Shown piece by piece: positions 24,474-32,413 of a DNA stretch of 64,000 nt (positions within the stretch are counted from its first letter, which is position 1; each line of letters starts with the position of its first letter). Source of the stretch: Nonomuraea thailandensis (GTDB lineage: Bacteria > Actinomycetota > Actinomycetes > Streptosporangiales > Streptosporangiaceae); the NCBI RefSeq assembly GCF_024172165.1, contig NZ_JAMZEB010000002.1:12049501-12113500 (forward strand). The letters run 5' to 3'. A model generated the notes under the pieces. The model made no database searches, had not been told where the DNA came from, and was given only the letters and a program-made list of their open reading frames with translations. The translations under genes were made by a program, and so were the position numbers.

Positions 24474-26285
24474 ATGGACAAGAGGGTGATCGACGGCCGC
24501 TTCGAGCTCGTGGAGCGGCTCGGTGGCGGGGGCATGGGCCTGGTGTGGCGCGCCTGGGACGTGGCCCTGCACCGCGAGGTCGCGCTCAAGGAGGTGCGCC
24601 CGCCCGACCCCGCCATCGAGGAGCACGACCCCACCCTCGCCCGCGAGCTGCGCTCCAGGGTGCTGCGCGAGGCCCGCGCCCTGGCCCGGCTGAACCACCC
24701 CCACGTGGCCACCATCCACCACATCGTGGACCCGGGGGAGCAGGGCTACCCCTGGATCGTCATGGAGCTGGTCACCGGCGGCTCGCTCCAGGACCTCCTC
24801 CAGCACGGCCCCCTGCCGGTCAGGGAGGCGGCGCGGCTGGGCCGGGAGGTGCTGTCCGGGCTGCGGGCCGCCCACGCGGTCGGCATCCAGCACCGCGACG
24901 TCAAACCCGCCAACGTGCTGCTGCGCGAGGACGGCCGCTCGGTGCTGACCGACTTCGGCATCGCGGCGATGCGGGAGTCCACGAGCCTCACGGCCACCGG
25001 GTCGTTCATCGGCTCGCCCGAGTACATGGCGCCCGAGCGGATCAACGGGGTCGAGGGCGATCCCGCCTCCGACCTGTGGTCGCTGGGCATGATGCTCTAC
25101 GTCGCGGTGGAGGGGCGGCATCCGCTGCGCCGCGGCACCACGCTGGCGACGCTCGCGGCGGTGCTCAACCAGGACGTGCCGCCGGCGGAGCGGGGCGGGG
25201 CGCTCGGCCCCGTGCTGGGCGCCCTGCTCGTCCGGGAGCCGTCGGCCCGGCCGGACCCCGAGACCCTGGACCGCATGCTGGCGGAGGCCGAGGCCGGCCG
25301 CCCGCCCGCGCTGCCCGGCCCCTACGCCGGCGGCCCCGCGACGCCGCAGCCCATGCCCCCCGGCCCGGCCTTCCCCGGCCCCGCGACGCCGCAACCCATG
25401 CCCTCCGGCCCCGCCTTCCCGGGCCCCGCGCCCTCCTTCCCCGGCCCCGCTCCGGCCTTCCCTCCCGCCGGGTATGCCGGGCAGACCGGGCCGTCCGCGT
25501 CCGGTTTCCCGCCCGGTGGGCAGACCGTGCCGCCCGGGTACGGGAAGGCCCCGCAGCAGCCCCCGTGGGGTCGGGGGCCGGTGCAGGGAGCGGACACCGC
25601 GCACACGCGCCGCAGCCGGCGCGGCGCGCGGGGAGCGGTGGTGGCGGTGTCCGCGTCCGCGGTGGCGATCGCGGTGGTGGCGGCCGTGCTGGTGTGGCAG
25701 TCCCTCCCGCCGGCCACCGCGGGCCGCGACGGCGACCCGCGGTCCACCAGCCTGAGCCTCGGGAACGATCCCACGGAGCCGGCCGACGACCCCGCCGAGG
25801 AGCCCACGCAAGAGTCCACGGAAGAGCCCACGGAAGAGCCCGCCGAGAAGGACCTGCTGACCCCCGCGGGCATGCGCGGCATGATCGCCAAGCTGAAGCC
25901 GGTCATCGGCGGGACCAGGATCGTCAGGATGACGATCCACCCGACCCACGCCTCCGTGGACGTCCCCCGCAAGGACGACCCGGAGGTCTTCGACAGCTAC
26001 GACTACCGCGACGGCGAGGTCACCGGCCCCCGGACGGGAAGAACGTTCGACACGCCCCTGGTGGACCTGGCCACGTTCAACTGGAACGCCCTGCCGAACC
26101 TGCTCAAGAAGGCCAAGCAGGACCTCGGCGCCCGCGCCCCGATCTCCCACCACATGATCGTGGAGCCCGACTACTCGTTCACCTCGACGAAGCAGGTGCT
26201 GCTGGTCTACGCCTCCGACACCTACAGCCGCGGTGGTTACCTGGTGGCCAGCCCGCAGGGAAAGGTGCTCAAGGTCGTCAGCTGA
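24474..26285 (+). CDS. Membrane-anchored Ser/Thr protein kinase (PknB/Hanks type)
   Basis: A 603-residue active-looking kinase. The Gly-loop is LGGGGMGLVW, the ATP lysine lies in VALKEV, the catalytic loop is HRDVKPANVLL, and DFG and APE (MAPER) are intact (residues 10-265). A Pro/Gly-rich linker (about 280-385) with near-repeats of PQPMPxGPAFPGPA follows. One membrane helix lies at about 389-409, then an acidic Glu/Pro/Thr stretch and a small extracellular domain (430-603) that I do not recognise and that may sense an envelope signal. TACGCT six bases before ATG 24474 suggests a leaderless transcript. It converges on the pseudokinase/WD40 gene, a plausible functional partner. Confidence 0.9.
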   Translation: MDKRVIDGRFELVERLGGGGMGLVWRAWDVALHREVALKEVRPPDPAIEEHDPTLARELRSRVLREARALARLNHPHVATIHHIVDPGEQGYPWIVMELVTGGSLQDLLQHGPLPVREAARLGREVLSGLRAAHAVGIQHRDVKPANVLLREDGRSVLTDFGIAAMRESTSLTATGSFIGSPEYMAPERINGVEGDPASDLWSLGMMLYVAVEGRHPLRRGTTLATLAAVLNQDVPPAERGGALGPVLGALLVREPSARPDPETLDRMLAEAEAGRPPALPGPYAGGPATPQPMPPGPAFPGPATPQPMPSGPAFPGPAPSFPGPAPAFPPAGYAGQTGPSASGFPPGGQTVPPGYGKAPQQPPWGRGPVQGADTAHTRRSRRGARGAVVAVSASAVAIAVVAAVLVWQSLPPATAGRDGDPRSTSLSLGNDPTEPADDPAEEPTQESTEEPTEEPAEKDLLTPAGMRGMIAKLKPVIGGTRIVRMTIHPTHASVDVPRKDDPEVFDSYDYRDGEVTGPRTGRTFDTPLVDLATFNWNALPNLLKKAKQDLGARAPISHHMIVEPDYSFTSTKQVLLVYASDTYSRGGYLVASPQGKVLKVVS

Positions 26286-26316
26286 CCGGGCAGGCAGGCC
26301 GGAGGCGGCGCCGGGG

Positions 26317-29300
26317 TCAGCAGCTCTCCTGGTAGCCGCTCTCCGGGATCAGGCGCGCCCACTCCGCCCTGCTCAGCGCGCCGCCCGCCCGCGCGCACAC
26401 CTCGCGCGCCGTCAGCCCCGGATCGACCGCGACCTCCCGTACGGTCCCGTCGAGGGTGACCCCGCGCAGCCGCTTGCCGTCCTGGCTGAAGGCCGGCCCG
26501 GCGGCCCACGACCCGACCTGGCCGACCTCGCGCAGCGCCGCGGTGTCCCAGAGCGAGGTACGGGCGGCGTCGACGGCCAGCAGGTCGCCGCCGGGGGAGA
26601 AGCGCAGCTCGTCCACCGGGGCCGAGCCGGTCTCGATCGTGCCGATGGGCTCGCGCTCGCGCACGTCCCACAGCAGCACCCTGCCGGCGTCCAGCGCGAT
26701 CGCCAGCCTGCCGCCGTCGGGGGAGAAGGCCAGCGCCGTCGGGGCCGCGCCGTCGCTCAGGTCGAGCGGGGTGATCCGGCCGGTGGACAGGTCGAGCAGG
26801 TTCGGGCCCGCGGCCAGCGTGGAGCCGTCGGGGCTGAAGGCCAGCGCCAGGTCGCCCGCGCCCGCGTACGCCTTGATCCGCCGCGCCGTGCGCACGTCCC
26901 ACGTCTCCAGCAGCGTCCCCCGGGCGGTGGCCAGGGTGCCGCCGTCGGGGGAGAGCGCCACGGCGGGCACGTCGCCGCCCGCCGTGATCGTGGACACCTG
27001 CCTGCCGCCGGCCACCTCCCACACGGTCACCGGGTCGCCCGCCACCGCCAGCAGCCGCCCGCCGGCGTCGAACGCCAGGTCGCCGGCCGCCGCGATGCGG
27101 CCCAGCTTCCTGTGCTCCTCGGTGTCGGTGAGCTCGATGGCGTCGCCGACCTCCTTGGCGGCGACGCGGCCGTTGCCGGAGAACGCGGCGACGTGCCCGT
27201 CGTCGGACGGCGCCGGCAGGCCGGACACGTCGAGCGAGACGACCGAGCCGAGGCCGCTGAGGTAGCGCAACTGGCGGCCGTCGGAGGAGAAGGCCAGGCC
27301 GTGGCCGGGGTTCTGGAGAGGGTAGGAGCCGGCCAGGCGGCGCTCGGCGACGTTCCACACGCGGACCTCGCCGTCGCCGGGGAGCGCCAGGAGGCGGCCG
27401 TCGGGGCTGAAGACCAGCGGGCCCGCGGACGCGCCCGGGGTCGTCTCCAGCCCGTCCACGACCTCGGCGCCCCACGCACCGTCCTGCGGGGTCCCGGCCT
27501 CGCTCTCCCGTGCCGTGCCCGGCGCGGCCCCCGTGTCGTCGCCCGGCCGGCCCGCCCGGCCGTCACGGTCGGCCCCCGCCTCCCCGCCACGGGTCCGCGC
27601 CGTCTGGGGTTCACCGCCGTCGGGTTGCCCGGCACCCCCGTCTTCGGCGTTCGGCCGGTCCGCTCCGGTCGCGCGGGCCTGCGGCTCGGCGCTCTGGCCG
27701 CCGCCGGAGGTCTCGGCCCGGTCCGGGCCGGTCGCCTGCGCGCCGGTGCTCGCGGACGCGCCTGCCACGGGAGCCTGTGAGGCGGCCGTCGCGGGAGGGT
27801 GCGAGGCGGGAGCCGGGGTAGCGGGCGGGGCCGAGGGCCGGGCCTGGGCGGGGGTCGGGAGGGCGAGCACCCCAGGGCTCTGCGCGGCGGCGGCCGGGGC
27901 GGGCTCCGGGCCGTGAGCGAGGTCGGAGGGAGTGTCGGGCCCCGGCTCCCCGGCCGCGCCGAACGTCTCCGCGCTCCCCGTACGCGACCGGACGCCCCCG
28001 GCCTCCACCAGCGCGACCCCGTCGCGCCCCGCCACCGCCACCGTGCGCCCGTCGGGGCTGAAGGCGACGGCTGGGGCGGCGGCCCCCGTGGACGGCTCGA
28101 CCTCGACCACCCCGGTCCTGGTACGGCGCGGCGCCAGGTCCCACAGCTCGACCCGCCCGGTCAGCCGCGAGACGGCCGCCCGAGTCCCGTCGGGCGACAG
28201 CGCCACCTTCGCGTCCGTCACGTCCAGCGACACGCGTGTCCCCCGATAGACCCGCGTCCTGTTCCCCTTGCTGATGGCGTAGACGGCAGCGGCGGGCGCG
28301 CGCCCGGTGGTCACGTCGATCGGCCCGCCGTCGCCCACCTCCGCGTACCGCCCGTCGTCGCTCAGCGCGGTGGCCCCGGCGGGCAGCGCGTACGTCGCCG
28401 CCCGCCGCCTCGCCGGCACGTCCCAGACGGTGAGCGCACTCGTGTCCCACCGGACCAGCATGTCCCCGCTCAGCAGGTAGCGGGCCTGCGCGTCGGCCTC
28501 GGGATCGGTGAACACGGCCAGCTCCGGCTGCACCAGCGAGGCCTGCAGCGCCGACCGCGCCTCGAAGACCGGCGCCAGCCGCCATGCGGCCACGCTCAGC
28601 CGCATCGCCGTGCGCGGGTCGGAGGTGCGCAGGGCCTGCGCCCTGGCGGCCACGGCGCGGGCGTCGGCCTCGATGAGGCGCTCGCGCAGGTCGTTCTGCC
28701 CGTGAACGGACACGACGGTCATCGTGACCGCCACCGCCAGCACCGCGGCCACGGACGCCAGCGAGGGCACCAGCAGCTTCCTGCGCTGCTTGGACAGGGC
28801 CACGCTGTCGTTGACGAAGTCGCGTTCGAGCTGGTTCAGCCGCACGTGGCGGCGCTTGGTGGCGGCCCAGCCGAGCGCGGTGTCGAGCTCGTGCCCGCGC
28901 AGCAGGTGGCCGCGCCCGCGCCGGTGCTCGGACCAGTGCCTGGCGGCCTCGCGGATGCGGCGGTGCACCAGCATGCCCTCGCGCTCGTCGGCCACCCAGC
29001 CGCGCAGCCGCGGCCACGCCCGGTAGAGCGCGGCGCTGGCCGGCGCCACCCGGTCGTCGCTGACGGCCACCAGCCTGCCGACCGAGGTCTCGACGCCCGG
29101 CACGCGTACGCTGCGGCGTACCAGCAGCCCGGCCTCCATGAGCGGCCGCAGCACGTCGCCCTCGTCGTGCGGGGTGTCGCCGTCGAGCAGGCGCAGCAGC
29201 AGGCCGGGCACCTCCTGCTGCTGGGCGGGCGTGAGCCCCGCGTACACCTCCTCGGCCAGCTCGCCCAGGGAGGGCTGCCGCACGTACGCCTGCGGCGGGC

Positions 29301-30030
29301 TCAGCTCCGCCCCGCCGTCCACCAGCAGCTCGGCGGCCGTGGGACGCTCGGCCGGGTCCTTGGCCAGCGCCCGCCCGACCAGCTCGCACAGGGAGTCGGG
29401 CAGGCAGCTCACGTCGGGATCGACCGTCAGCAGCCGGTGCATGATGCCGCCGAGGCTCTCCCCGTGGAACGGGTCGCGCCCGGTCGCCGCGAACAGCACC
29501 ACCGCGCCCCACGCGAACACGTCCGCCGCCGCCTCGGCCGCCTGGCCGGTGAGCACCTCGGGCGCCTGGTACGTGTACGCGCCCACCGGCCCGGAGACCG
29601 GCAGGCCCAGCTCGATCACCTTGGGGCCGTCGTCGGCCAGCAGCACGCTCTCCGGGTTCAGCCCCCGATGGGTCAGCCGCGCGTCGTGCAGCGCGCGCAG
29701 CACCTGCGCCAGCGCCCCGGCCAGCGCGACCAGCTCGTCACCCGTGTACGGCCCGTGCAGCGCGACGGCCTGCCGCAGGTCGGGCCCGTTCACGAACTCG
29801 CTCACCACGTACGGGACGCCCCCGTCGGACCCGACGGCGACCACCTCCGCCAGATGGCGGCAGGTCACCCGCTCGTACCGGCGCCCGACCTCGCCCCGCG
29901 GCACCGTGACCGCGAACCTGCGGCCCTCGTCGTCGTAGGCGTCGTAGACGACGCCGCGGCCACCGGCACCCAGCCTGGCGGCCAGCCAATAGCCGCCAAG
30001 CCTTTCTGGGTCACCGGGCACCAAGCGCAT
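26317..30030 (-). CDS. Pseudokinase - helical domain - TM - WD40 repeat protein
   Basis: A protein of about 1237 residues. The N-terminal kinase fold is degenerate: the VAIK lysine is missing (FAVTVP), HRD is HRGLNPE and DFG is ELGLP. A helical segment like the end of nSTAND NTPases follows (LVHRRIREAARHWSEHRR), then a membrane helix near residues 412-435. The C-terminal half is WD40 repeats (FSPDGRTVAVAGRDG, FSPDGSTLAAG, WDVREREPIG). A Pro/Ala/Gly-rich insert of about 150 residues interrupts the propeller (about 700-853). It ends with a Cys-flanked motif (EVCARAGGALSRAEWARL ... YQESC) shared with the protein at 51718. TAAGCT precedes the start; GTG 30036 is the alternative. Likely a signalling scaffold. 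Confidence 0.85.
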   Translation of the reverse strand: MRLVPGDPERLGGYWLAARLGAGGRGVVYDAYDDEGRRFAVTVPRGEVGRRYERVTCRHLAEVVAVGSDGGVPYVVSEFVNGPDLRQAVALHGPYTGDELVALAGALAQVLRALHDARLTHRGLNPESVLLADDGPKVIELGLPVSGPVGAYTYQAPEVLTGQAAEAAADVFAWGAVVLFAATGRDPFHGESLGGIMHRLLTVDPDVSCLPDSLCELVGRALAKDPAERPTAAELLVDGGAELSPPQAYVRQPSLGELAEEVYAGLTPAQQQEVPGLLLRLLDGDTPHDEGDVLRPLMEAGLLVRRSVRVPGVETSVGRLVAVSDDRVAPASAALYRAWPRLRGWVADEREGMLVHRRIREAARHWSEHRRGRGHLLRGHELDTALGWAATKRRHVRLNQLERDFVNDSVALSKQRRKLLVPSLASVAAVLAVAVTMTVVSVHGQNDLRERLIEADARAVAARAQALRTSDPRTAMRLSVAAWRLAPVFEARSALQASLVQPELAVFTDPEADAQARYLLSGDMLVRWDTSALTVWDVPARRRAATYALPAGATALSDDGRYAEVGDGGPIDVTTGRAPAAAVYAISKGNRTRVYRGTRVSLDVTDAKVALSPDGTRAAVSRLTGRVELWDLAPRRTRTGVVEVEPSTGAAAPAVAFSPDGRTVAVAGRDGVALVEAGGVRSRTGSAETFGAAGEPGPDTPSDLAHGPEPAPAAAAQSPGVLALPTPAQARPSAPPATPAPASHPPATAASQAPVAGASASTGAQATGPDRAETSGGGQSAEPQARATGADRPNAEDGGAGQPDGGEPQTARTRGGEAGADRDGRAGRPGDDTGAAPGTARESEAGTPQDGAWGAEVVDGLETTPGASAGPLVFSPDGRLLALPGDGEVRVWNVAERRLAGSYPLQNPGHGLAFSSDGRQLRYLSGLGSVVSLDVSGLPAPSDDGHVAAFSGNGRVAAKEVGDAIELTDTEEHRKLGRIAAAGDLAFDAGGRLLAVAGDPVTVWEVAGGRQVSTITAGGDVPAVALSPDGGTLATARGTLLETWDVRTARRIKAYAGAGDLALAFSPDGSTLAAGPNLLDLSTGRITPLDLSDGAAPTALAFSPDGGRLAIALDAGRVLLWDVREREPIGTIETGSAPVDELRFSPGGDLLAVDAARTSLWDTAALREVGQVGSWAAGPAFSQDGKRLRGVTLDGTVREVAVDPGLTAREVCARAGGALSRAEWARLIPESGYQESC

Positions 30031-30144
30031 CGTCACTGGAGCTTAGATGCACGACACCGCCCATTGGTTGTCCGGGGCCACGTAACCGGGAGGGACGCCA
30101 CAGGTCCCCCGCGCGCCTCGGGGGACCCATGCGCGTCATGATCA

Positions 30145-30699
30145 TTATGCCAGGCTTCGCGATCCGGCCTGCCACTCGCGCCGGAGCACGGCCATGAGCA
30201 CGCAGTCGTGCCACTCCCCGTCCCACAGGAGGGCGTCGCGCTCGACGCCCTCCTCGACGAAGCCGAGCTTCTTGTAGACGTGCCGCGCCCGCTCGTTGAA
30301 GGCGTAGACGCCCAGCCTGATCCGGTGCAGCGGCGTGGTGGTGAAGGCATGGCGGAGCACCAGCTCGATGGCCTCGGTGCCGTAACCCTTGCCGAACACG
30401 CGGGGGCCGATCAGCCCGATGCGCAGGTTGCACGACAGGTTGGCGGCGTCGAGCTCGTTGAGCACCACCTCGCCGACGTACTCGTCGTCCGCCATGATGG
30501 CCAGGTCGAGCCGGTCGGGGTGGCCGCCGCGCGTGGCGTACCACAGGCGCAGCTGCTCGGCGTCGAAGCCGGCGTGCGAGCCCGTCAGCCGGCGCACGTC
30601 CGGGTCGGAGACCAGCTCAAGCAGACCCTCGACGTGCTCGGGACCGACCGGGCGCAGCGTCACGCGCTCGCCCTTCAGCGTGGGTTTCTCGGCGAACAT
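30145..30699 (-). CDS. GNAT N-acetyltransferase (RimJ/RimL type)
   Basis: A 184-residue acetyl-CoA-dependent acetyltransferase. It begins LKGERVTLRPVGPEHVEGL, carries the acetyl-CoA-binding loop FGKGYGTEAI, and has NERARHVYKKLGFVEEGV near the end, all typical of RimJ/RimL-like proteins that acetylate protein N-termini or small amines. It lies 12 bases downstream of the shikimate-kinase-like gene and is almost certainly co-transcribed with it. Substrate unknown. Confidence 0.88.
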   Translation of the reverse strand: MFAEKPTLKGERVTLRPVGPEHVEGLLELVSDPDVRRLTGSHAGFDAEQLRLWYATRGGHPDRLDLAIMADDEYVGEVVLNELDAANLSCNLRIGLIGPRVFGKGYGTEAIELVLRHAFTTTPLHRIRLGVYAFNERARHVYKKLGFVEEGVERDALLWDGEWHDCVLMAVLRREWQAGSRSLA

Positions 30700-30711
30700 C
30701 TCTTCTGGCTA

Positions 30712-31221
30712 TCAGTCGCGATCAACGTCGGGCAAACCCATTTTCCGCAGCACCGCGTCGCGCACCTGCTCGGGGGTGAGCATGCCGACGTCGCAGATCA
30801 GGTCCGCCGCCTCGCGGAAGTACGCCTCGCGGCGGGCCCGCATCTCCCGGGGGTCGTAGTCGGGGCGGTGCTTGCTGGTGCGCATGCGCTCGGCCAGCAC
30901 CGCGTCGTCGGCGTCCACCCAGACCACGAACGCCTTGCGCATCGCCGCGCGCACCTCGGCGTTCTCCAGCACGCTGGCCGCCGCGGCGATCACCTTCGGC
31001 TCGCCCGCCAGCGACTCCAGCACGTGCTCGGCCTCGTACCGGTGCAGCGCCTCCTTGCCCTCGCGGGCGGCGATCGGCGCGGAGGTGGCGCCGTGCTTGT
31101 CCTGGAGGTACCGGTCGCTGTCGGTGAAGGGCAGCCCGAGGGCCTCAGCGATCAGGACGCCGGAGGTCGTCTTGCCCGCGCCCATGAGCCCGATCATCAC
31201 GACTGGTTTGTTTTTCGACAT
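30712..31221 (-). CDS. Shikimate-kinase-like P-loop kinase, substrate motif altered
   Basis: A 169-residue P-loop kinase with Walker A GLMGAGKTT and the DSDRYLQ acidic motif of shikimate/gluconate kinases. The shikimate-binding Gly-Gly-Gly motif is replaced by Ala (VIAAAASVLEN), so true shikimate kinase activity is doubtful. The lid region RTSKHRPDYDPREM keeps Arg residues. It is divergent from the DUF6458 gene with only 38 bases between, and forms an operon with the GNAT gene. Probably phosphorylates another hydroxylated small molecule. Confidence 0.75.
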   Translation of the reverse strand: MSKNKPVVMIGLMGAGKTTSGVLIAEALGLPFTDSDRYLQDKHGATSAPIAAREGKEALHRYEAEHVLESLAGEPKVIAAAASVLENAEVRAAMRKAFVVWVDADDAVLAERMRTSKHRPDYDPREMRARREAYFREAADLICDVGMLTPEQVRDAVLRKMGLPDVDRD

Positions 31222-31229
31222 GTGGATAG
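31206..31229 (+). promoter_or_regulatory. Sigma-B-like promoter of the DUF6458/ChaB-like operon
   Basis: GTTT (31206-31209), a 14-base spacer and GGATAG (31224-31229) resemble the GTTT-N14-16-GGGTAY stress consensus. The site overlaps the first codons of the divergent kinase gene. Transcription would start about 20 bases before ATG 31260. Confidence 0.5.
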
Positions 31230-31259
31230 AGGTTCCTTCGTGTCAAGGAGGTAAATCTG

Positions 31260-31541
31260 ATGACCATCGCCGGAAGCATCATCCTCATCATGCTCGGTGC
31301 GATCCTCACCTGGGCCGTCGAGTTCGACCTCGCCGGCCTCGACATCAACGTAGTGGGCGTCATCCTCATGCTCGGTGGGCTGGTCGGTCTCCTGTTCGGC
31401 ATCTACAGGATCACCGTCACGCGCCGCGCGGTCGGCCCGATCGACGAGCCGGTCGTCCGGCACGAGATCTACGAGGAGCCTGAGACGCGCAGGACCACGG
31501 TCTACGAGGAGCGTCGCCACTACGACGAACCACCGCTGTAG
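31260..31541 (+). CDS. Small two-helix membrane protein, DUF6458 family
   Basis: A 93-residue protein with two hydrophobic segments (residues 3-20 and 28-48), a TVTRR positive patch and a charged Glu/Arg/Tyr-rich cytoplasmic tail. I recognise it as DUF6458-like, an actinobacterial small membrane family of unknown role. A strong AAGGAGGT site lies seven bases before ATG 31260. It is followed after 13 bases by the ChaB-like gene. A stress-type promoter lies upstream. Confidence 0.8.
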   Translation: MTIAGSIILIMLGAILTWAVEFDLAGLDINVVGVILMLGGLVGLLFGIYRITVTRRAVGPIDEPVVRHEIYEEPETRRTTVYEERRHYDEPPL

Positions 31542-31554
31542 GAGGTGAATCGAC

Positions 31555-32316
31555 ATGCCAGCTGTTGAAGAGCTGCCGTCGACCATCAAGCGTTCTCCGA
31601 AGAAGGCGCAGAACACGTGGATCAAGGCGCACGACTCGGCCGTCAAGGAGTACGGCGAGGGGCGGCGCGCCCACATGACCGCGTTCGCCGCGCTGAAACA
31701 TTCCTTCGAGAAGGTGGGCGACCACTGGGAGGCGAAGAACGGCAAGGGCCCTTCCGACAAGGGCGCCACCGACCGTTCCGGCCGGACGGCCGAGGGCGTG
31801 GACGCCAACGCCAGCAAGGACCACCTGCAGCAGGTGGCCGCCAGGCTGGGGGTGACCGGCCGGTCGAAGATGACCAAGCAGGAGCTGGTCGGCGCCATCA
31901 AGAAGGCCAACAGGACGGCCACGGCGAAGTCCCGCCAGGGCGCGAAGTCCAACGGCGCCAAGTCGAACGGCGCGACGAAGTCCACCGGGACGAAGTCCAC
32001 CGGCACGACCAGGTCCACCGGCACGACCAGGTCCACCGGCACGACCAGGTCCACCGGCACGAAGGCCGGCACCAAGGCCAGCACCACGAAGTCCGGCACC
32101 ACCAAGGCCGGCACCACGAAGTCCGGCAGCAAGTCCACCAGCACGAGGGCGGCTTCCTCGTCGAAGTCGGGCACCAGGACGACGTCCAAGGTCAAGTCGG
32201 GGCCCAAGCCGACGTCCAGGTCGACGTCGAAGTCGGCCTCCAAGCCGGCGTCGAAGTCGACGTCCAGGACGAAGTCCGCTCCCAAGAAGAGCTCCACGGC
32301 GAAGAAGTCCCGCTGA
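31555..32316 (+). CDS. ChaB-domain protein with Rho_N-like segment and long Lys/Thr/Ser tail
   Basis: A 253-residue protein. Residues 1-65 match the ChaB family (ELPSTIKRSPKKAQNTWIKAHDSAVKEY). Residues 85-115 (ASKDHLQQVAARLGVTGRSKMTKQELVGAI) resemble a Rho N-terminal/SAP-like nucleic-acid-binding helix pair. From about residue 118 the protein is a histone-H1-like low-complexity tail of Lys, Ser, Thr, Gly and Ala, including TRSTGT repeats. Net charge is strongly positive, so DNA or RNA binding and nucleoid compaction are likely. It is co-transcribed with DUF6458, probably under general-stress control, and is followed by a strong terminator. Confidence 0.8.
   Translation: MPAVEELPSTIKRSPKKAQNTWIKAHDSAVKEYGEGRRAHMTAFAALKHSFEKVGDHWEAKNGKGPSDKGATDRSGRTAEGVDANASKDHLQQVAARLGVTGRSKMTKQELVGAIKKANRTATAKSRQGAKSNGAKSNGATKSTGTKSTGTTRSTGTTRSTGTTRSTGTKAGTKASTTKSGTTKAGTTKSGSKSTSTRAASSSKSGTRTTSKVKSGPKPTSRSTSKSASKPASKSTSRTKSAPKKSSTAKKSR
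31996..32049 (+). repeat. Three perfect 18-bp tandem repeats within the ChaB-like gene tail
   Basis: TCCACCGGCACGACCAGG occurs three times in a row (31996, 32014, 32032), with shorter 15-bp relatives on both sides (31981 and 32050). Each unit encodes six residues (STGTTR), so copy-number changes keep the frame. Confidence 0.9.
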
Positions 32317-32335
32317 CGCAGCGGGGCGCCTGCGC

Positions 32336-32365
32336 CACCGACCGACACAACACCGACCGACACAA
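32336..32365. repeat. Perfect tandem duplication of a 15-mer
   Basis: CACCGACCGACACAA is repeated twice without a gap, between the ChaB-like stop codon and its terminator. No coding function is evident. Confidence 0.8.
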
Positions 32366-32367
32366 CA

Positions 32368-32401
32368 GAGGGCCGCCGATCCAGCTGGATCGCCGGCCCT
32401 C
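32368..32401. terminator. Bidirectional terminator between ChaB-like and transketolase genes
   Basis: A 16-bp stem (32368-32383 with 32386-32401, one mismatch) is closed by a very small loop. It separates two convergent genes, ending the plus-strand ChaB-like operon and the minus-strand transketolase transcript. Confidence 0.8.
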
Positions 32402-32413
32402 ATTCATGCCCGC

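Noticed and set aside
26317..30036. Calling this an active Ser/Thr kinase
   Set aside because: The ATP lysine, HRD aspartate and DFG aspartate are all replaced.
30712..31221. Assigning aroK
   Set aside because: The GGG shikimate-binding motif is AAA and there is no aro gene context.
31996..32064. Regular short repeats, considered as CRISPR
   Set aside because: Units are contiguous 18-mers without spacers and lie in frame inside a coding region.
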